Part shown: piece by piece, positions 52,051 to 60,752 of the stretch
Numbering within the stretch: the stretch's first letter is position 1
How the letters are laid out: each line of letters starts with the position of its first letter
NCBI RefSeq assembly: GCF_001424125.1
Contig: NZ_LMQI01000001.1
Location: forward strand, 153,662 to 217,661
Reading direction: 5' to 3'
DNA: 64,000 bases
DNA from: Cellulomonas sp. Leaf395
Lineage (GTDB): Bacteria > Actinomycetota > Actinomycetes > Actinomycetales > Cellulomonadaceae
The notes under the pieces: generated by a model
What the model saw: only the letters and a program-made list of their open reading frames with translations
Told to the model about the DNA's origin: nothing
The model's database searches: none
Program-made: the position numbers and the translations under genes

Positions 52051-52989
52051 CGCCCGACCTCCGACACCCGACCGCCCGAGGGTCGCTGCGATCGTCTCGT
52101 CGATCGAGGTGTCCCACGGCGTCGCAACGAGGCCGAGCATCCGCGACGACGCGGTGGTGTCCATGACGTAGGGCTGCGTGAAGTGGTCGGAGACGCCGGC
52201 GACCTCGCGCAGCAGCGGCGACACGAGGCCGAGCGCGCGCACGACGGGCCCCGGCATCGGTCGGATCCTAGGGGCCGGTCCCGCACCGGCGAACCGTTCG
52301 CCCAGCTCCCGCATCGTCAGCGGCTCCGCTGTCGGGACGTGCCAGGCGCGCCCCCAGGCGTCGGGCGTCCTGCCGGCGGCGACGAGCGCGCGGGCCAGGT
52401 CGGGCAGGTACGTCCAGCTGTGCGGCTGGTCGACGGCGGTGACCGTCCGCACCACCCTGCCGGCGAGCAGCGGTCCGAGGAAGCGCGGTCCGGCCATCGC
52501 CTGGGAGTCCGCGAACGGTCCGAAGTAGTCGGCAGCGCGCACCTCGGTGACCCGCAGGTCGCCGGCGCGGTGGCGCGCCTCGGCGTCGCGCCACATCTGC
52601 GCGCGGACCCTGCCCTTGCGCTCGGTGCTGTCGAGCGGGGTGTCCTCGGTCATCACGGCACCGTGCGTCGCGTACCCGTAGAGGTTGCCGACGGCCACGA
52701 GGACTGCACCGGTCCGCGCAGCCGAGTCGAGCAGGGACGCCCACAGCGGGGGCCAGTCGGTGGGCCAGCGGTGATAGGGCGGGGCGGCGCAGCTGTAGAC
52801 GACGTCGGCGCCTCGGGCGGCCGCGGTCAGGGCATCGACGTCGGTCGCATCGACGGCGGCGTGCGTGATGCGGCCGGCGGACGCGCCGCCGGTCCGGCTG
52901 AGCACCAGGACGTCGGCACCGTCGTCGGCGAGCTGGTGGGCCAGCGTGGTGCCGACGGCACCCTTGCCGACGATGACGTGGCGAGCCAT
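52048..52989 (-). CDS. NAD(P)-dependent epimerase/dehydratase-like protein
   Basis: This 313-residue Rossmann-fold protein starts HVIVGKGAVGTTLAHQLADDGADVLVLSR, a GxGxxG coenzyme-binding motif. AVGNLYGYATHGAVMTED has the active-site Tyr position of extended short-chain dehydrogenases, shifted relative to YxxxK. It is related to atypical SDRs of the epimerase group; the substrate is not known. It is divergent from a TetR repressor with three operator copies between them. GAAGGAG precedes the ATG. Confidence 0.85.
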   Translation of the reverse strand: MARHVIVGKGAVGTTLAHQLADDGADVLVLSRTGGASAGRITHAAVDATDVDALTAAARGADVVYSCAAPPYHRWPTDWPPLWASLLDSAARTGAVLVAVGNLYGYATHGAVMTEDTPLDSTERKGRVRAQMWRDAEARHRAGDLRVTEVRAADYFGPFADSQAMAGPRFLGPLLAGRVVRTVTAVDQPHSWTYLPDLARALVAAGRTPDAWGRAWHVPTAEPLTMRELGERFAGAGPAPRIRPMPGPVVRALGLVSPLLREVAGVSDHFTQPYVMDTTASSRMLGLVATPWDTSIDETIAATLGRSGVGGRA

Positions 52990-53011
52990 GTCGAACTCCT
53001 TCGTGAGAAAC

Positions 53012-53077
53012 GAGAGCAGTGCTCTCTGCTGTGAGCAATGCTCGCACAATCGTCTGTCGAGAACAAGAGCAGTGCTC
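53012..53077. promoter_or_regulatory. Triple TetR operator
   Basis: Three copies of the palindrome GAGCA(G/A)TGCTC lie at 53014-53024, 53033-53043 and 53067-53077. The first is extended to the perfect 15-mer GAGAGCAGTGCTCTC (53012-53026). Centres are 19 and 34 bp apart. They fill the space between the divergent epimerase and TetR genes. Confidence 0.8.
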
Positions 53078-53111
53078 GCAGTTTCGCGACGGAGCAGGCA
53101 CACTGGCGTCC

Positions 53112-53843
53112 GTGACCGAGCCGACGACCCCCCTGCGCGCCCGCGACCGAGCGCGGGCCGAGGTCATGTCCGAGCTGCTCGCCGCGGCACGTGCGCGCCT
53201 CGAGAGCGAGGGGTCCGCGGCGCTGAGCCTGCGCGCGGTCGCCCGCGACCTCGGCATGGCCTCGTCGGCCGTCTACCGCTACGTCCCGTCGCGCGACGCC
53301 CTGCTCACCCTGCTGATCATCGAGGCGTACGACGCCGTCGGGGAGGTCGCGGAGAAGGTCGCCGCCGACGCCCACGGGGCTGACCCGGCGCAGACGTGGC
53401 TGGAGGTGGCGCGCGCGGTGCGGCGATGGGCCCTCGACCAGCCGTACTCGTTCGAGCTCATCTACGGCACCCCGGTCCGCGGCTACCGGGCCCCCGACGA
53501 CACCGTGCGATCGGCCGTGCGGCTGTGGGGGGTCATCATCGGCCTGCTCATGGCGGCGGCCCGCGACGGGGTCCTCGACCCGGCCGGACCCGACTTCGAC
53601 CCCGCCGGCCGCATGGCGCCCGAGGCCCTCGCCGTCGCGGGGTTCACCGACCCCACGACGGTGCCCGACGACGTGGCGCGGATCGCGATCCGGTCGGGGA
53701 CGCTGTTCACCTCCCTCGTCGGCGCGATCTCCGTCGAGCTGTTCGGCCACCTGCACCACGTCGCGGGCGACTACGCACGGTTCTTCGACGTCACCATCGC
53801 CACGTCCGCCGCGGGCGTCGGCCTGCGCGTCTCCCTCGACTGA
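53112..53843 (+). CDS. TetR-family repressor
   Basis: This 243-residue regulator has an N-terminal HTH (ALSLRAVARDLGMASSAVYRYVPSRDALLTLLIIEAYDAVG) and a C-terminal TetR_C-like ligand domain with AVRRWALDQPYSFELIYGTPVRGY. It probably represses both itself and the divergent epimerase gene through the three palindromes upstream, releasing them when it binds an unknown ligand. The GTG at 53112 has CACACT 7 nt upstream, so the mRNA may be leaderless. Confidence 0.9.
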   Translation: MTEPTTPLRARDRARAEVMSELLAAARARLESEGSAALSLRAVARDLGMASSAVYRYVPSRDALLTLLIIEAYDAVGEVAEKVAADAHGADPAQTWLEVARAVRRWALDQPYSFELIYGTPVRGYRAPDDTVRSAVRLWGVIIGLLMAAARDGVLDPAGPDFDPAGRMAPEALAVAGFTDPTTVPDDVARIAIRSGTLFTSLVGAISVELFGHLHHVAGDYARFFDVTIATSAAGVGLRVSLD

Positions 53844-53977
53844 CCCGGGGCTGACCAGGGCGACCGCCGACCGGGTGACGGCCCACGACGGCCGTCGCCC
53901 CCGGTTCAATCGGTGCGCGTGCCGTGCCGATGGGGGATGTGGACTCGTCCGTCAGCCCCCAAGTGCACAGGAGAACC

Positions 53978-54739
53978 GTGAGCAACCAGGACCCCTTCCA
54001 GCCCTCAGGCGCGCGTTGGGACCAGCCCGCACCGGGCCCTTACGGGCAGTCGGCTGCCGATCCGTACGCGGTACCCGCTTCCTACGGACAGGCCGCGCCC
54101 GTGTACGGCCAGGACGCGTTCGGGGCCCCCGCGTACGGCACCCCCGCAATCGGTGCACCGGCGTACGGCACTCCCGAGTACGGCACTCCCGCGTACGGCG
54201 CACCCGCCGACGGCGCACCGACGTTCAGTCCTCCCGCGTACGGCTCTCCCGCGTACGGCGCTCCCACGGTCGGATACCCCGGGTACTTCGTCGGGTTCGG
54301 CGTCATCCACGCCTCGTGGGGCCAGCGGGTGGGTGCCTACCTGCTGGACTCGCTCGCCCTGCTGCCCTACTGGATGGGCGCCATCATCGGTGCGGTGGCG
54401 TCACCGACCACGTCCTACGTCGACGGCGTGCCGGTGAGCCAGCCCAACCCTGCCGGCGCCCTGGCGTTCGTCCTCGGTGCGTTCGTCTCGTTCGGTCTGT
54501 GGGGATGGAACCGGTGGGTGCGCGGCGGCCGGACCGGGCAGTCGTGGGGCAAGAAGGCGCTGGGGCTCACGATGCAGCGCGACGGGACGGGCGAGCCGCT
54601 CGGCATCTGGATGGCGTTCGTGCGCGACGTCGCCCACTACGTCGACGGGTTCTTCTACCTCGGGTACCTCTGGCCGCTCTGGGACGCCAAGCGACAGACG
54701 TTCTCGGACAAGCTCACCAAGACGGTCGTCGTCAGCTGA
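53978..54739 (+). CDS. RDD-family membrane protein with PxYG-repeat tail
   Basis: This 253-residue protein has a disordered N-terminal tail of about 110 residues made of AYGTP/AYGAP repeats, then an RDD domain. The RDD part starts ASWGQRVGAYLLDSLALLPYW, has two to three membrane helices and ends with GQSWGKKALGLTMQRDGTGEPLG and KRQTFSDKLTKTVVV. RDD proteins are small membrane proteins, a few of them linked to Na+/H+ exchange. GTG at 53978 follows AGGAG. Its end overlaps the convergent GH113-like gene by 8 nt. Confidence 0.85.
   Translation: MSNQDPFQPSGARWDQPAPGPYGQSAADPYAVPASYGQAAPVYGQDAFGAPAYGTPAIGAPAYGTPEYGTPAYGAPADGAPTFSPPAYGSPAYGAPTVGYPGYFVGFGVIHASWGQRVGAYLLDSLALLPYWMGAIIGAVASPTTSYVDGVPVSQPNPAGALAFVLGAFVSFGLWGWNRWVRGGRTGQSWGKKALGLTMQRDGTGEPLGIWMAFVRDVAHYVDGFFYLGYLWPLWDAKRQTFSDKLTKTVVVS
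54131..54265 (+). repeat. 15-nt coding repeats (AYG-x-P)
   Basis: Near-identical units of the form GCGTACGGCNCNCCC recur five times or more inside the RDD gene, with diverged units between them. They encode the Ala-Tyr-Gly-x-Pro tail. Confidence 0.7.
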
Positions 54740-55688
54740 CGCCGGTGCGGAGGGCCTCCGCGTAGGCGCTCCGCACCACACCCTCGGCGGCCTTGCCGAA
54801 CATGCAGTAGTCGTCGTCGGTGGCCGCGGCGGACTCGTCGTACAACCGTGCGGGCCAGTCCCAGAGCATGAAGCCGCCCACCCAGTCGCGCCGGGCGCAC
54901 GCCGTGAACGCCGCCTGGTACCAGTCGACCTGTGCCTGCTGGGACACCGCGCCCTGCAGGTTCCAGTCGTTGGGCAGGGCGGGGGAGCCGACGCGGCTGG
55001 GGCAGCCGGCCTCCATGAAGAAGAACGGCTTCCCGGACGCGGCCACCACGGGCTCGATACGGTCCAGCTGGTTCTCCCAGTCGTCGACCGGGTAGTAGCC
55101 CGACGACGAGATGACGTCGACCGCGTCCCACCAGCCGACGCGGTCCTCCTGGTACTTGTCGCAGTTGTACGTGACCAGGCCGTCGTAGACCGCGCGGACC
55201 TCCGCGATCAGGGCGCGCCACTCCGCCTCGCGGCGGTCCGTCTGCACCATCTCGCAGCCGATGCAGAGCATCTCGGCGCCCTCCTCGGCGGCGATGCGCG
55301 CGTGGTGGACGATGAACTCGGTGTAGCTGGCGAACCACTCGGACCACTTGGGCTCCGGGGGGACGTCGATGTCGAAGAAGTTGATGTGGGCGCGCCACGT
55401 CCCGTTCTTGACGTTGACGACGGGCTTCAGGCAGACCTTCAGCCCGCGCGCCTTGGCCTGCCGGACCGCCCAGCGGACCTCGTCGTCGGTGACCGTCGGC
55501 CGGTCGTGGAACTGGATCTGCGTCGACTGCGGAGTGTCCTGCAGGGCGCTGAGCGTGATCGCCGTCCAGTTCACGCCCAGGCGCTCGACCATGAGGTCCA
55601 TCGACCGTTGAGCATCCGGGCCACCCCACGTGCCCCGCACGCCGGTCCAGCCCCACGTCATGCCCGCCACGTAGCCGAGGTCGCCCAC
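54732..55688 (-). CDS. GH113-like TIM-barrel glycosidase
   Basis: This 318-residue cytoplasmic protein looks like a GH113-type (beta-mannanase-like) TIM barrel. It has MTWGWTGVRGTW, LGVNWTAITLSALQDTP, GLKVCLKPVVNVKNGTWRAHI, a probable acid/base Glu in MLCIGCEMVQTD and a probable nucleophile Glu in KPFFFMEAGCPSRVGS. DWVGGFMLWDWPARL closes the barrel. There is no signal peptide, so it may act on imported oligosaccharides. GTG at 55688 was chosen because AAGGAG (55699-55694) lies 5 nt before it. Confidence 0.8.
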   Translation of the reverse strand: MGDLGYVAGMTWGWTGVRGTWGGPDAQRSMDLMVERLGVNWTAITLSALQDTPQSTQIQFHDRPTVTDDEVRWAVRQAKARGLKVCLKPVVNVKNGTWRAHINFFDIDVPPEPKWSEWFASYTEFIVHHARIAAEEGAEMLCIGCEMVQTDRREAEWRALIAEVRAVYDGLVTYNCDKYQEDRVGWWDAVDVISSSGYYPVDDWENQLDRIEPVVAASGKPFFFMEAGCPSRVGSPALPNDWNLQGAVSQQAQVDWYQAAFTACARRDWVGGFMLWDWPARLYDESAAATDDDYCMFGKAAEGVVRSAYAEALRTGVS

Positions 55689-55748
55689 GCCATCTCCTTC
55701 GATCGCCGAGGAGGCCACCCTACGACTTTCTTAGAGCGACGAACAAAG

Positions 55749-56159
55749 TCAGTGCATCCAGGGTGTGAAGGTCACGCCGACCAGCAGGCCCTCCGGGCTG
55801 AGCAGCCGGGAGGTCGTCTGACCCCACGGCTCCTCCGTGGCGTCCTTGAGCACTCGGTGACCCGCGGCGGTCAGCTCGGCGACGGCATCGGCAACAGCGG
55901 CGACAGTCGCGACGTCGAGCTCGACCCACGCCTGCGGGACCGGCACGTCCGTCGGCCACTGCGCCGACCCGAACGTCGACTGCGCCGCCTGGGAGAGCGG
56001 CCAGAGCGCGAACGCCTTGACGCCGTCGAGGTCGTCATTGGTGAGGTACCCGGGCACCGGCTCCTCCAGGGCGATGCCGAGGCTGTCACCCCAGAACGCG
56101 CGGGCGGCGTCACCGTCCTGGGTGATGGGCCCGAAGCCCGCGACGAAGGAGATCTCCAT
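55749..56159 (-). CDS. VOC (glyoxalase/bleomycin-resistance) family protein
   Basis: This 136-residue protein has the paired beta-alpha-beta-beta-beta modules of the vicinal-oxygen-chelate fold: FVAGFGPITQDGDAARAFWGDSLGIAL and AWVELDVATVAAVADAVAELTAAGHRVLKDATEEPWGQTTSRLLSPEGLLVGVTF. The metal-binding positions are not complete, so it may be a binding protein rather than an enzyme. TACGGT (56171-56166) lies 6 nt before the ATG, a leaderless layout. Confidence 0.88.
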   Translation of the reverse strand: MEISFVAGFGPITQDGDAARAFWGDSLGIALEEPVPGYLTNDDLDGVKAFALWPLSQAAQSTFGSAQWPTDVPVPQAWVELDVATVAAVADAVAELTAAGHRVLKDATEEPWGQTTSRLLSPEGLLVGVTFTPWMH

Positions 56160-56185
56160 CGTCCGACCGTAGCCGCGGACTCTGG

Positions 56186-56935
56186 TCAGCCGGCGAGGGT
56201 CCGGGCTCGCAGCAGGACCGTGTCGAGCATGTCCGGGGTCAGCCGACCGGTGAAGGTGTTCTGCTGGCTGACGTGGAAGCAGCCGAGGAGCACGAGCTCG
56301 GCACCGCCCGGCCCGGACAGGGCCAGCTCCACGCCGTGACCGAACGCCGGCCGCGGACGTGGCACCGCCCAGCCCTGCTCGGCCAGGGTCGTCAGCAGCG
56401 CCTGCCACCCGAACCCGCCGAGCACCACGACCACCCGCGGACGCAGAAGTGCCAGCTCCCGGCCCAGCCACGGCCCGCACGTCCGGCGCTCCAGCGGGGT
56501 GGGCGCGTTGGCGGGCGGCGCGCACCGCACCGGCGCCGTGACGCGGATGTCCGTGAGCGTGAGGCCGTCGTCGCGGGACGTCGACGTGGCCTGCGACGCG
56601 AACCCCGTGCGGTGCATCGCCGCGAACAGGAAGTCACCCGACCGGTCGCCGGTGAACATCCGGCCCGTGCGGTTGGCGCCGTGCGCCGCGGGAGCCAGAC
56701 CCACGACGAGCACCGTCGCGTCCGGGTCACCGAAGCCGGGGACCGGTCGCGCCCAGTACGTCTCGTCGCGGAACGCCGCGCGCTTCTCGACGCCGACCAG
56801 CTCCCGCCACTCGACGAGGCGCGGGCACGCACGGCAATGCGGGACGACGGCGTCGAGCGCCGCCAGGTCGGGGGCGTCGGCGGCGGCACGGGCGACGTCG
56901 TCGGGCGTCGTCGGCACCGTGAGCGGGTGGTCCAC
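56186..56935 (-). CDS. Family 5 uracil-DNA glycosylase (UdgB)
   Basis: UdgB removes uracil and other deaminated bases from DNA. The 249-residue protein has the family-5 motif [19 protein letters not shown] and the second motif [13 protein letters not shown]. Four cysteines for the 4Fe-4S cluster are seen in [20 protein letters not shown] and [11 protein letters not shown]. The GTG at 56935 was chosen because TACCGT (56948-56943) lies 7 nt upstream in leaderless fashion; a GTG at 56962 would add nine residues. Confidence 0.92.
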   Translation of the reverse strand: MDHPLTVPTTPDDVARAAADAPDLAALDAVVPHCRACPRLVEWRELVGVEKRAAFRDETYWARPVPGFGDPDATVLVVGLAPAAHGANRTGRMFTGDRSGDFLFAAMHRTGFASQATSTSRDDGLTLTDIRVTAPVRCAPPANAPTPLERRTCGPWLGRELALLRPRVVVVLGGFGWQALLTTLAEQGWAVPRPRPAFGHGVELALSGPGGAELVLLGCFHVSQQNTFTGRLTPDMLDTVLLRARTLAG

Positions 56936-57019
56936 ACTCAGCACGGTACGTCCACGGGCCACGGTCCGTGCGCGATGGGTCGCTGGGGTCCATCTGTGCA
57001 GGTCAGGGGAACGTTCGGT

Positions 57020-57496
57020 CTACCGAGGCAGCAGGTCGTCCAGCAGCTCGAGCGCCGCGTCGGCCGACGACACCGACCGCGGTCCGTCGTCGATCGTCCG
57101 GCCGTCCGCCGTCGTCAGCTGCCAGCCTCCGATCCCGATCACCGGCACTCCCGTGCGGATCGCGAGCGCGATCTCGCTGAGCGTTCCCCACGACCCGCCG
57201 ACGCTCACGACGACATCGCTGGACCGCACGAGCAGGGCGTTGCGCATCTCGCCGAGAGCCGTCGGGATCGTCACCGTGACGTGGGGGTTCGCCGACGAGC
57301 GGTCGGTGCCGGGGAGGAGTCCGACGACGATCCCGCCCGCCTGTGCCGCCCCCCGCGCGACGGCCTCCATGATCCCGCCGAGCCCGCCGCAGACGACGAC
57401 ATGCCCGCGCGCCGCGAGCCCGCGCCCGAGCGACTCCGCGTCGTCCAGCTCACGCTGGTCGGCCGACGACGGCCCGACCACTCCGACGTACGCCAT
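57020..57496 (-). CDS. LOG-like Rossmann-fold protein (TIGR00725 type)
   Basis: This 158-residue nucleotide-binding protein resembles TIGR00725/LOG-family members. It has VGVVGPSSADQRELDDAESLGRGLAARGHVVVCGGLGGIMEAVARGA and VVVSVGGSWGTLSEIALAIRTG, where the family has GGxGTxxE. Some LOG proteins are phosphoribohydrolases acting on nucleotide monophosphates. The exact substrate is unknown. GGAGGAGG precedes the ATG. Confidence 0.88.
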   Translation of the reverse strand: MAYVGVVGPSSADQRELDDAESLGRGLAARGHVVVCGGLGGIMEAVARGAAQAGGIVVGLLPGTDRSSANPHVTVTIPTALGEMRNALLVRSSDVVVSVGGSWGTLSEIALAIRTGVPVIGIGGWQLTTADGRTIDDGPRSVSSADAALELLDDLLPR

Positions 57497-57517
57497 GTCC
57501 GCCTCCTCCGCGTCGCC

Positions 57518-57606
57518 CCGAACTCGTCGCTCCGGGCCGAGATCGTTCGTTGCAACCGACGAGTTCGGCCCCGACCGACGAGTTCGGCCGCGACCGACGA
57601 GTTCGG
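57518..57606. repeat. 19-bp-period tandem repeats with inverted copy
   Basis: CCGACGAGTTCGG occurs at 57556-57568, 57575-57587 and 57594-57606, exactly 19 bp apart. A near-complete inverted copy, CCGAACTCGTCG, lies at 57518-57529. The array fills most of the 117-bp gap between two minus-strand genes and can fold into a stem. Confidence 0.8.
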
Positions 57607-57613
57607 TGGCGTG

Positions 57614-58234
57614 TCAGCTGAAGCGGTCTGGGTCGCCCGCGCCCACCCGGACCACCTCCGGAGCGCCTTCCGTCCAGTCGACCACCGTCGTCGGTTCCGT
57701 GCCGCAGTCGCCCGCGTCGACGACCGCGTCCAGCACCAGGTCCAGCTCCTCCTTGATCTGCCAGCCCTCGACCATCGGCCACTCGGCGCCGGGCATCAGC
57801 AGGGTGCTGGACAGGAGGGGCTCACCCAGCTCGCGCAGGATCGCCTGCGCCACCGGGTGGTCGGGGATCCGGACGCCGACCGACCGCTTCTTCGCGTGCG
57901 CGAGCCGGCGGGGCACCTCGGGGGTGGCCGGGAGGATGAACGTGTACGGGCCGGGGGTGACCGCCTTGATGGCCCGGAACGCGCTGTTGTCCAGGTGCAC
58001 CAGCTGCCCGAGCTGCGCGAAGTCGGCGCAGACCAGCGTGAAGTGGTGCTTGTCGTCGAGGTGCCGGATGGTCCGGATGCGGTCGGCGCCCGCGTGGTTG
58101 TCGATCCGGGACCCGAGCGCGTAGCACGAGTCGGTGGGGTAGGCGATGAGCGCGTCCTGGCGGAGCAGGTCGACCACCTGCGCGATCGACCGCGGCTGGG
58201 GGTTCTCGGGGTGCACGTCGAAGTACCGGGCCAT
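57614..58234 (-). CDS. YrdC/Sua5-like L-threonylcarbamoyladenylate synthase
   Basis: This 206-residue YrdC-domain protein probably makes threonylcarbamoyl-AMP for the t6A tRNA modification. It has VVDLLRQDALIAYPTDSCYALGSRI, KHHFTLVCADFAQLG, GPYTFILPATPEVPRR and VGVRIPDHPVAQAIL. It is closer to the YciO branch (RYFDVHPENPQPRSI), so its activity in t6A synthesis is not certain. TAGCCT (58247-58242) lies 7 nt before the ATG in a leaderless layout. Confidence 0.9.
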   Translation of the reverse strand: MARYFDVHPENPQPRSIAQVVDLLRQDALIAYPTDSCYALGSRIDNHAGADRIRTIRHLDDKHHFTLVCADFAQLGQLVHLDNSAFRAIKAVTPGPYTFILPATPEVPRRLAHAKKRSVGVRIPDHPVAQAILRELGEPLLSSTLLMPGAEWPMVEGWQIKEELDLVLDAVVDAGDCGTEPTTVVDWTEGAPEVVRVGAGDPDRFS

Positions 58235-58244
58235 GGGGACGAGG

Positions 58245-58601
58245 CTACGGCTTGTCGGGTGCGACGCCCCGGACCTGGTCGGCCGCGAACCGCACGTGCG
58301 ACGCGGCCAGCTTGGCGCGGGCAGCCTCGCCCAGGTCGACGCCGAGCACGTCCGCCAGGCACACCAGGTAGACGAGGACGTCGGCCATCTCCTCCGCCGC
58401 ACGGGCCTTGCGGGACGGGTCCGAGAACCGCGCGACAGCCTCCTCCGCCGGCACCCACTGGAACAGCTCCGCCAGCTCCCCGACCTCCCCGACGAGCGCC
58501 AGGATCACCGACTTCGGGTCGTGGAACTGCTGCCAGTCGCGCTCGGTGCTGAACTCCCGGACCAGGCGCGTCAGCTCCGCCAGCTCGCGCTCCTGCGTCA
58601 C
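58245..58601 (-). CDS. MazG-like nucleotide pyrophosphohydrolase
   Basis: This 118-residue all-helical protein matches the single-domain MazG/iMazG or RS21-C6 type. The metal-binding pattern appears as ALVGEVGELAELFQW (ExxE) followed by AAEEMADVLVYLVCLADVLG (ExxD). It would hydrolyse non-canonical NTPs. The GTG start overlaps the stop of the EF-G2 gene (GTGA), so its translation depends on that gene. Confidence 0.92.
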   Translation of the reverse strand: MTQERELAELTRLVREFSTERDWQQFHDPKSVILALVGEVGELAELFQWVPAEEAVARFSDPSRKARAAEEMADVLVYLVCLADVLGVDLGEAARAKLAASHVRFAADQVRGVAPDKP

Positions 58602-60655
58602 GCGGGGACCAGGTGGTCGGGGCAGACCTCGAACCGGTCGGGCTCCATCGTCAGCTCCGCGCGACCACCGGTGAGCGAGCGCAGGTCCAGCACGTAGCGC
58701 CCGAGCTCGGCCTCCGGCACCGACGCCTCGATGAGCACCAGGCCGTCGTCGAGGGACGTGGTCGCGTTGATGTGCCCGCGGCGGGCGGACAGGTCGCTCA
58801 TCACGTCGCCCTGCGCGGCCATCGGCACCGTCACGGACACGTGGCTGATGGGTTCGAGCACGGTGGTCCCGGCGGCGTGCAGCGCCTCGCGGACGCCGGT
58901 CGCGGCCGCGGTCCGGAACGCCATGTCGGAGGAGTCCACCGAGTGCGACTTGCCGTCGTAGACCTCGACGCGCAGGTCCACGACGGGGTACCCGTGCGGC
59001 CCACCGGACGCCATCGCCTCGACGACGCCCTTGTGCACGGCCTGGACGTACGTGCGCGGGATCGCCCCGCCGACGATCGCGTCGACGAACTCGAACCCCG
59101 TCCCGCTGGGCAGCGGGGACACCCGCAGCTGCACCACGGCGAACTGCCCGTGCCCGCCCGACTGCTTCTTCACCTTGCCCTCGGCCTCGACCGGCTTCCG
59201 GATGGTCTCCCGGTACCCCACCGGCACGGGCGACGTGCTCACGTGCACCCCGAAGACGCGGGCCAGCCGCTCCAGCGCGACGGCCAGGTGGGTGTCGCCG
59301 AGCCCGCGCAGCACGGTGCTGTCGCCGGACCGGTCCACCCGCAGGGTCGGGTCCTCGGCGGTCAGACGGGTCAACGCGGCGGAGAGCCGGTCGTCGTCGG
59401 ACTGCGTGACCGGCTCGAGCGCGAGGCCGAACACCGTGGCCCGCTCGCGCGGGGGCCGGGCGGTCATCGACGCGCCCGGCCCGGTCCGTTCCGCCAGCAG
59501 GGTTCCCGACGGGGTGCCCGTGAGCTTGGCGACGGCGCCGATCTGCCCCGCCGGTACCGCGTCGACCGGCAGGTGCTCCTTGCCGCGCAGCCGGAACAGC
59601 CCGGGGATGCGCTCCTCCGTGCGGGTCGCGGTGTTCAGCAGCCGGTCGCCGTTGCGGACCGTGCCGGACAGGACGCGGAACATGGTGACCTGGCCGACGA
59701 ACGGGTCGGCGAGCGTCCGGAACGCGTAGAGCAGCGTCGGTCCGGCGGGGTCGGCGGCGACCTCGACCTCCGTCTTCCCCGCCTGCACCCGTGCGGTCCG
59801 GTCCGCCGGTGACGGGCCGAGCTCGCACAGCAGGTCCGCCAACCGGTCGACCCCCACGCCGGTGACCCCCGACACCATCAGGACCGGGAACGCCTCGCCC
59901 GCGAGGACCTCGTGCGCGAGCGTGCTCTCCAGCTCCTGCGTGGTGGGCACGTCGCCCGACAGGTAGCGCTCCAGCTGGTCGTCGTCGTGGGCGACGATCT
60001 CCTCGGTGATCTCGTCGTGCAGGCGGTGCTCCTCGTCGGCGAGCCCGGCCGGCAGCGCCTCCGTGTGGTGGTGGCCCTCACGGTCGTACGCGAGACCTTC
60101 CTCGCTGAGCACGTCGGCGACGCCCGTGAAGGCGGTCTCCTCGCCCAGCGGCAGCTCGAGGGGGACCAGCCCGTCGCCGAACGCCTCCCGCAGGTCCGCC
60201 AGCACGTGCCGGAAGTCGGCCCGTGCCTTGTCCTCCTTGGTGACGACGACCATGCGCGGCACCCCGGCGTCGGTCGCGAGCCGCCACGCCGTGTGCGTGC
60301 CCGCCTGCACCCCGTCGACCGCGCTGACGACGACGAGCGCCAGGTCCGCGGCTGCGAGCGCCGCGTCGACCGCCCCGGCGAAGTCCGCCGACCCGGGGGT
60401 GTCCAGCAGCGTCACGTCGTAGGTGTTGCCGTCCGTCGCCGTCCACGGAAAGGGGGCGACGCCGAGGCCCAGGGAGATTCCGCGGGCGATCTCCTCCGGC
60501 TCGTGGTCGCTCACCGTCGACCCGTCCTCGACGCGGCCGGTGCGGCTCAGCACGCCGGCCCGGTGCAGCAGCGCCTCGGTGAGTGTCGTCTTGCCCGACC
60601 CGACGGCGCCCAGCAGCGCCACGGTGCGGATCCTCGGCGTCGTTGCCTGGTCCAT
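58598..60655 (-). CDS. EF-G-like GTPase (EF-G2)
   Basis: This 685-residue GTPase has the EF-G domain order but belongs to the EF-G2 group of actinobacteria, not the housekeeping fusA. G1 is LLGAVGSGKTTLTEALL, G3 is LLDTPGSADFAG and G4 is VVTKEDK in place of NKxD. Domains II-V follow, including VGYRETIRKPVEAEGKVKKQSGGHGQFA and the C-terminal VLEPISHVSVTVP. The role may be ribosome rescue or recycling, or tetracycline-type protection, but none is proven. The ATG at 60655 follows AGGAG by 7 nt. Confidence 0.92.
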   Translation of the reverse strand: MDQATTPRIRTVALLGAVGSGKTTLTEALLHRAGVLSRTGRVEDGSTVSDHEPEEIARGISLGLGVAPFPWTATDGNTYDVTLLDTPGSADFAGAVDAALAAADLALVVVSAVDGVQAGTHTAWRLATDAGVPRMVVVTKEDKARADFRHVLADLREAFGDGLVPLELPLGEETAFTGVADVLSEEGLAYDREGHHHTEALPAGLADEEHRLHDEITEEIVAHDDDQLERYLSGDVPTTQELESTLAHEVLAGEAFPVLMVSGVTGVGVDRLADLLCELGPSPADRTARVQAGKTEVEVAADPAGPTLLYAFRTLADPFVGQVTMFRVLSGTVRNGDRLLNTATRTEERIPGLFRLRGKEHLPVDAVPAGQIGAVAKLTGTPSGTLLAERTGPGASMTARPPRERATVFGLALEPVTQSDDDRLSAALTRLTAEDPTLRVDRSGDSTVLRGLGDTHLAVALERLARVFGVHVSTSPVPVGYRETIRKPVEAEGKVKKQSGGHGQFAVVQLRVSPLPSGTGFEFVDAIVGGAIPRTYVQAVHKGVVEAMASGGPHGYPVVDLRVEVYDGKSHSVDSSDMAFRTAAATGVREALHAAGTTVLEPISHVSVTVPMAAQGDVMSDLSARRGHINATTSLDDGLVLIEASVPEAELGRYVLDLRSLTGGRAELTMEPDRFEVCPDHLVPA

Positions 60656-60702
60656 GGCCCACTCCTGGTCGACGGGTTGCTCCTGAGCCACCCTAGGACG
60701 CG

Positions 60703-60737
60703 ACGAGCCCGGGACGCGAGGTGCGTCCCGGGCTCGT
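60703..60737 (-). terminator. Terminator hairpin after the FKBP gene
   Basis: A perfect 15-bp stem, ACGAGCCCGGGACGC (60703-60717) with its complement (60723-60737), closes a 5-nt loop. It lies 15 nt downstream of the FKBP stop codon and ahead of the EF-G2 gene. Confidence 0.75.
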
Positions 60738-60752
60738 GCGGTGCAGCAGCTG

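Noticed and set aside
54131..54265. CRISPR-like or minisatellite array
   Set aside because: The 15-nt units are in frame and encode the AYGxP tail of the RDD protein.
57556..57606. CRISPR array
   Set aside because: Units are 13 bp with 6-bp spacers, far too short, and no cas genes are present.
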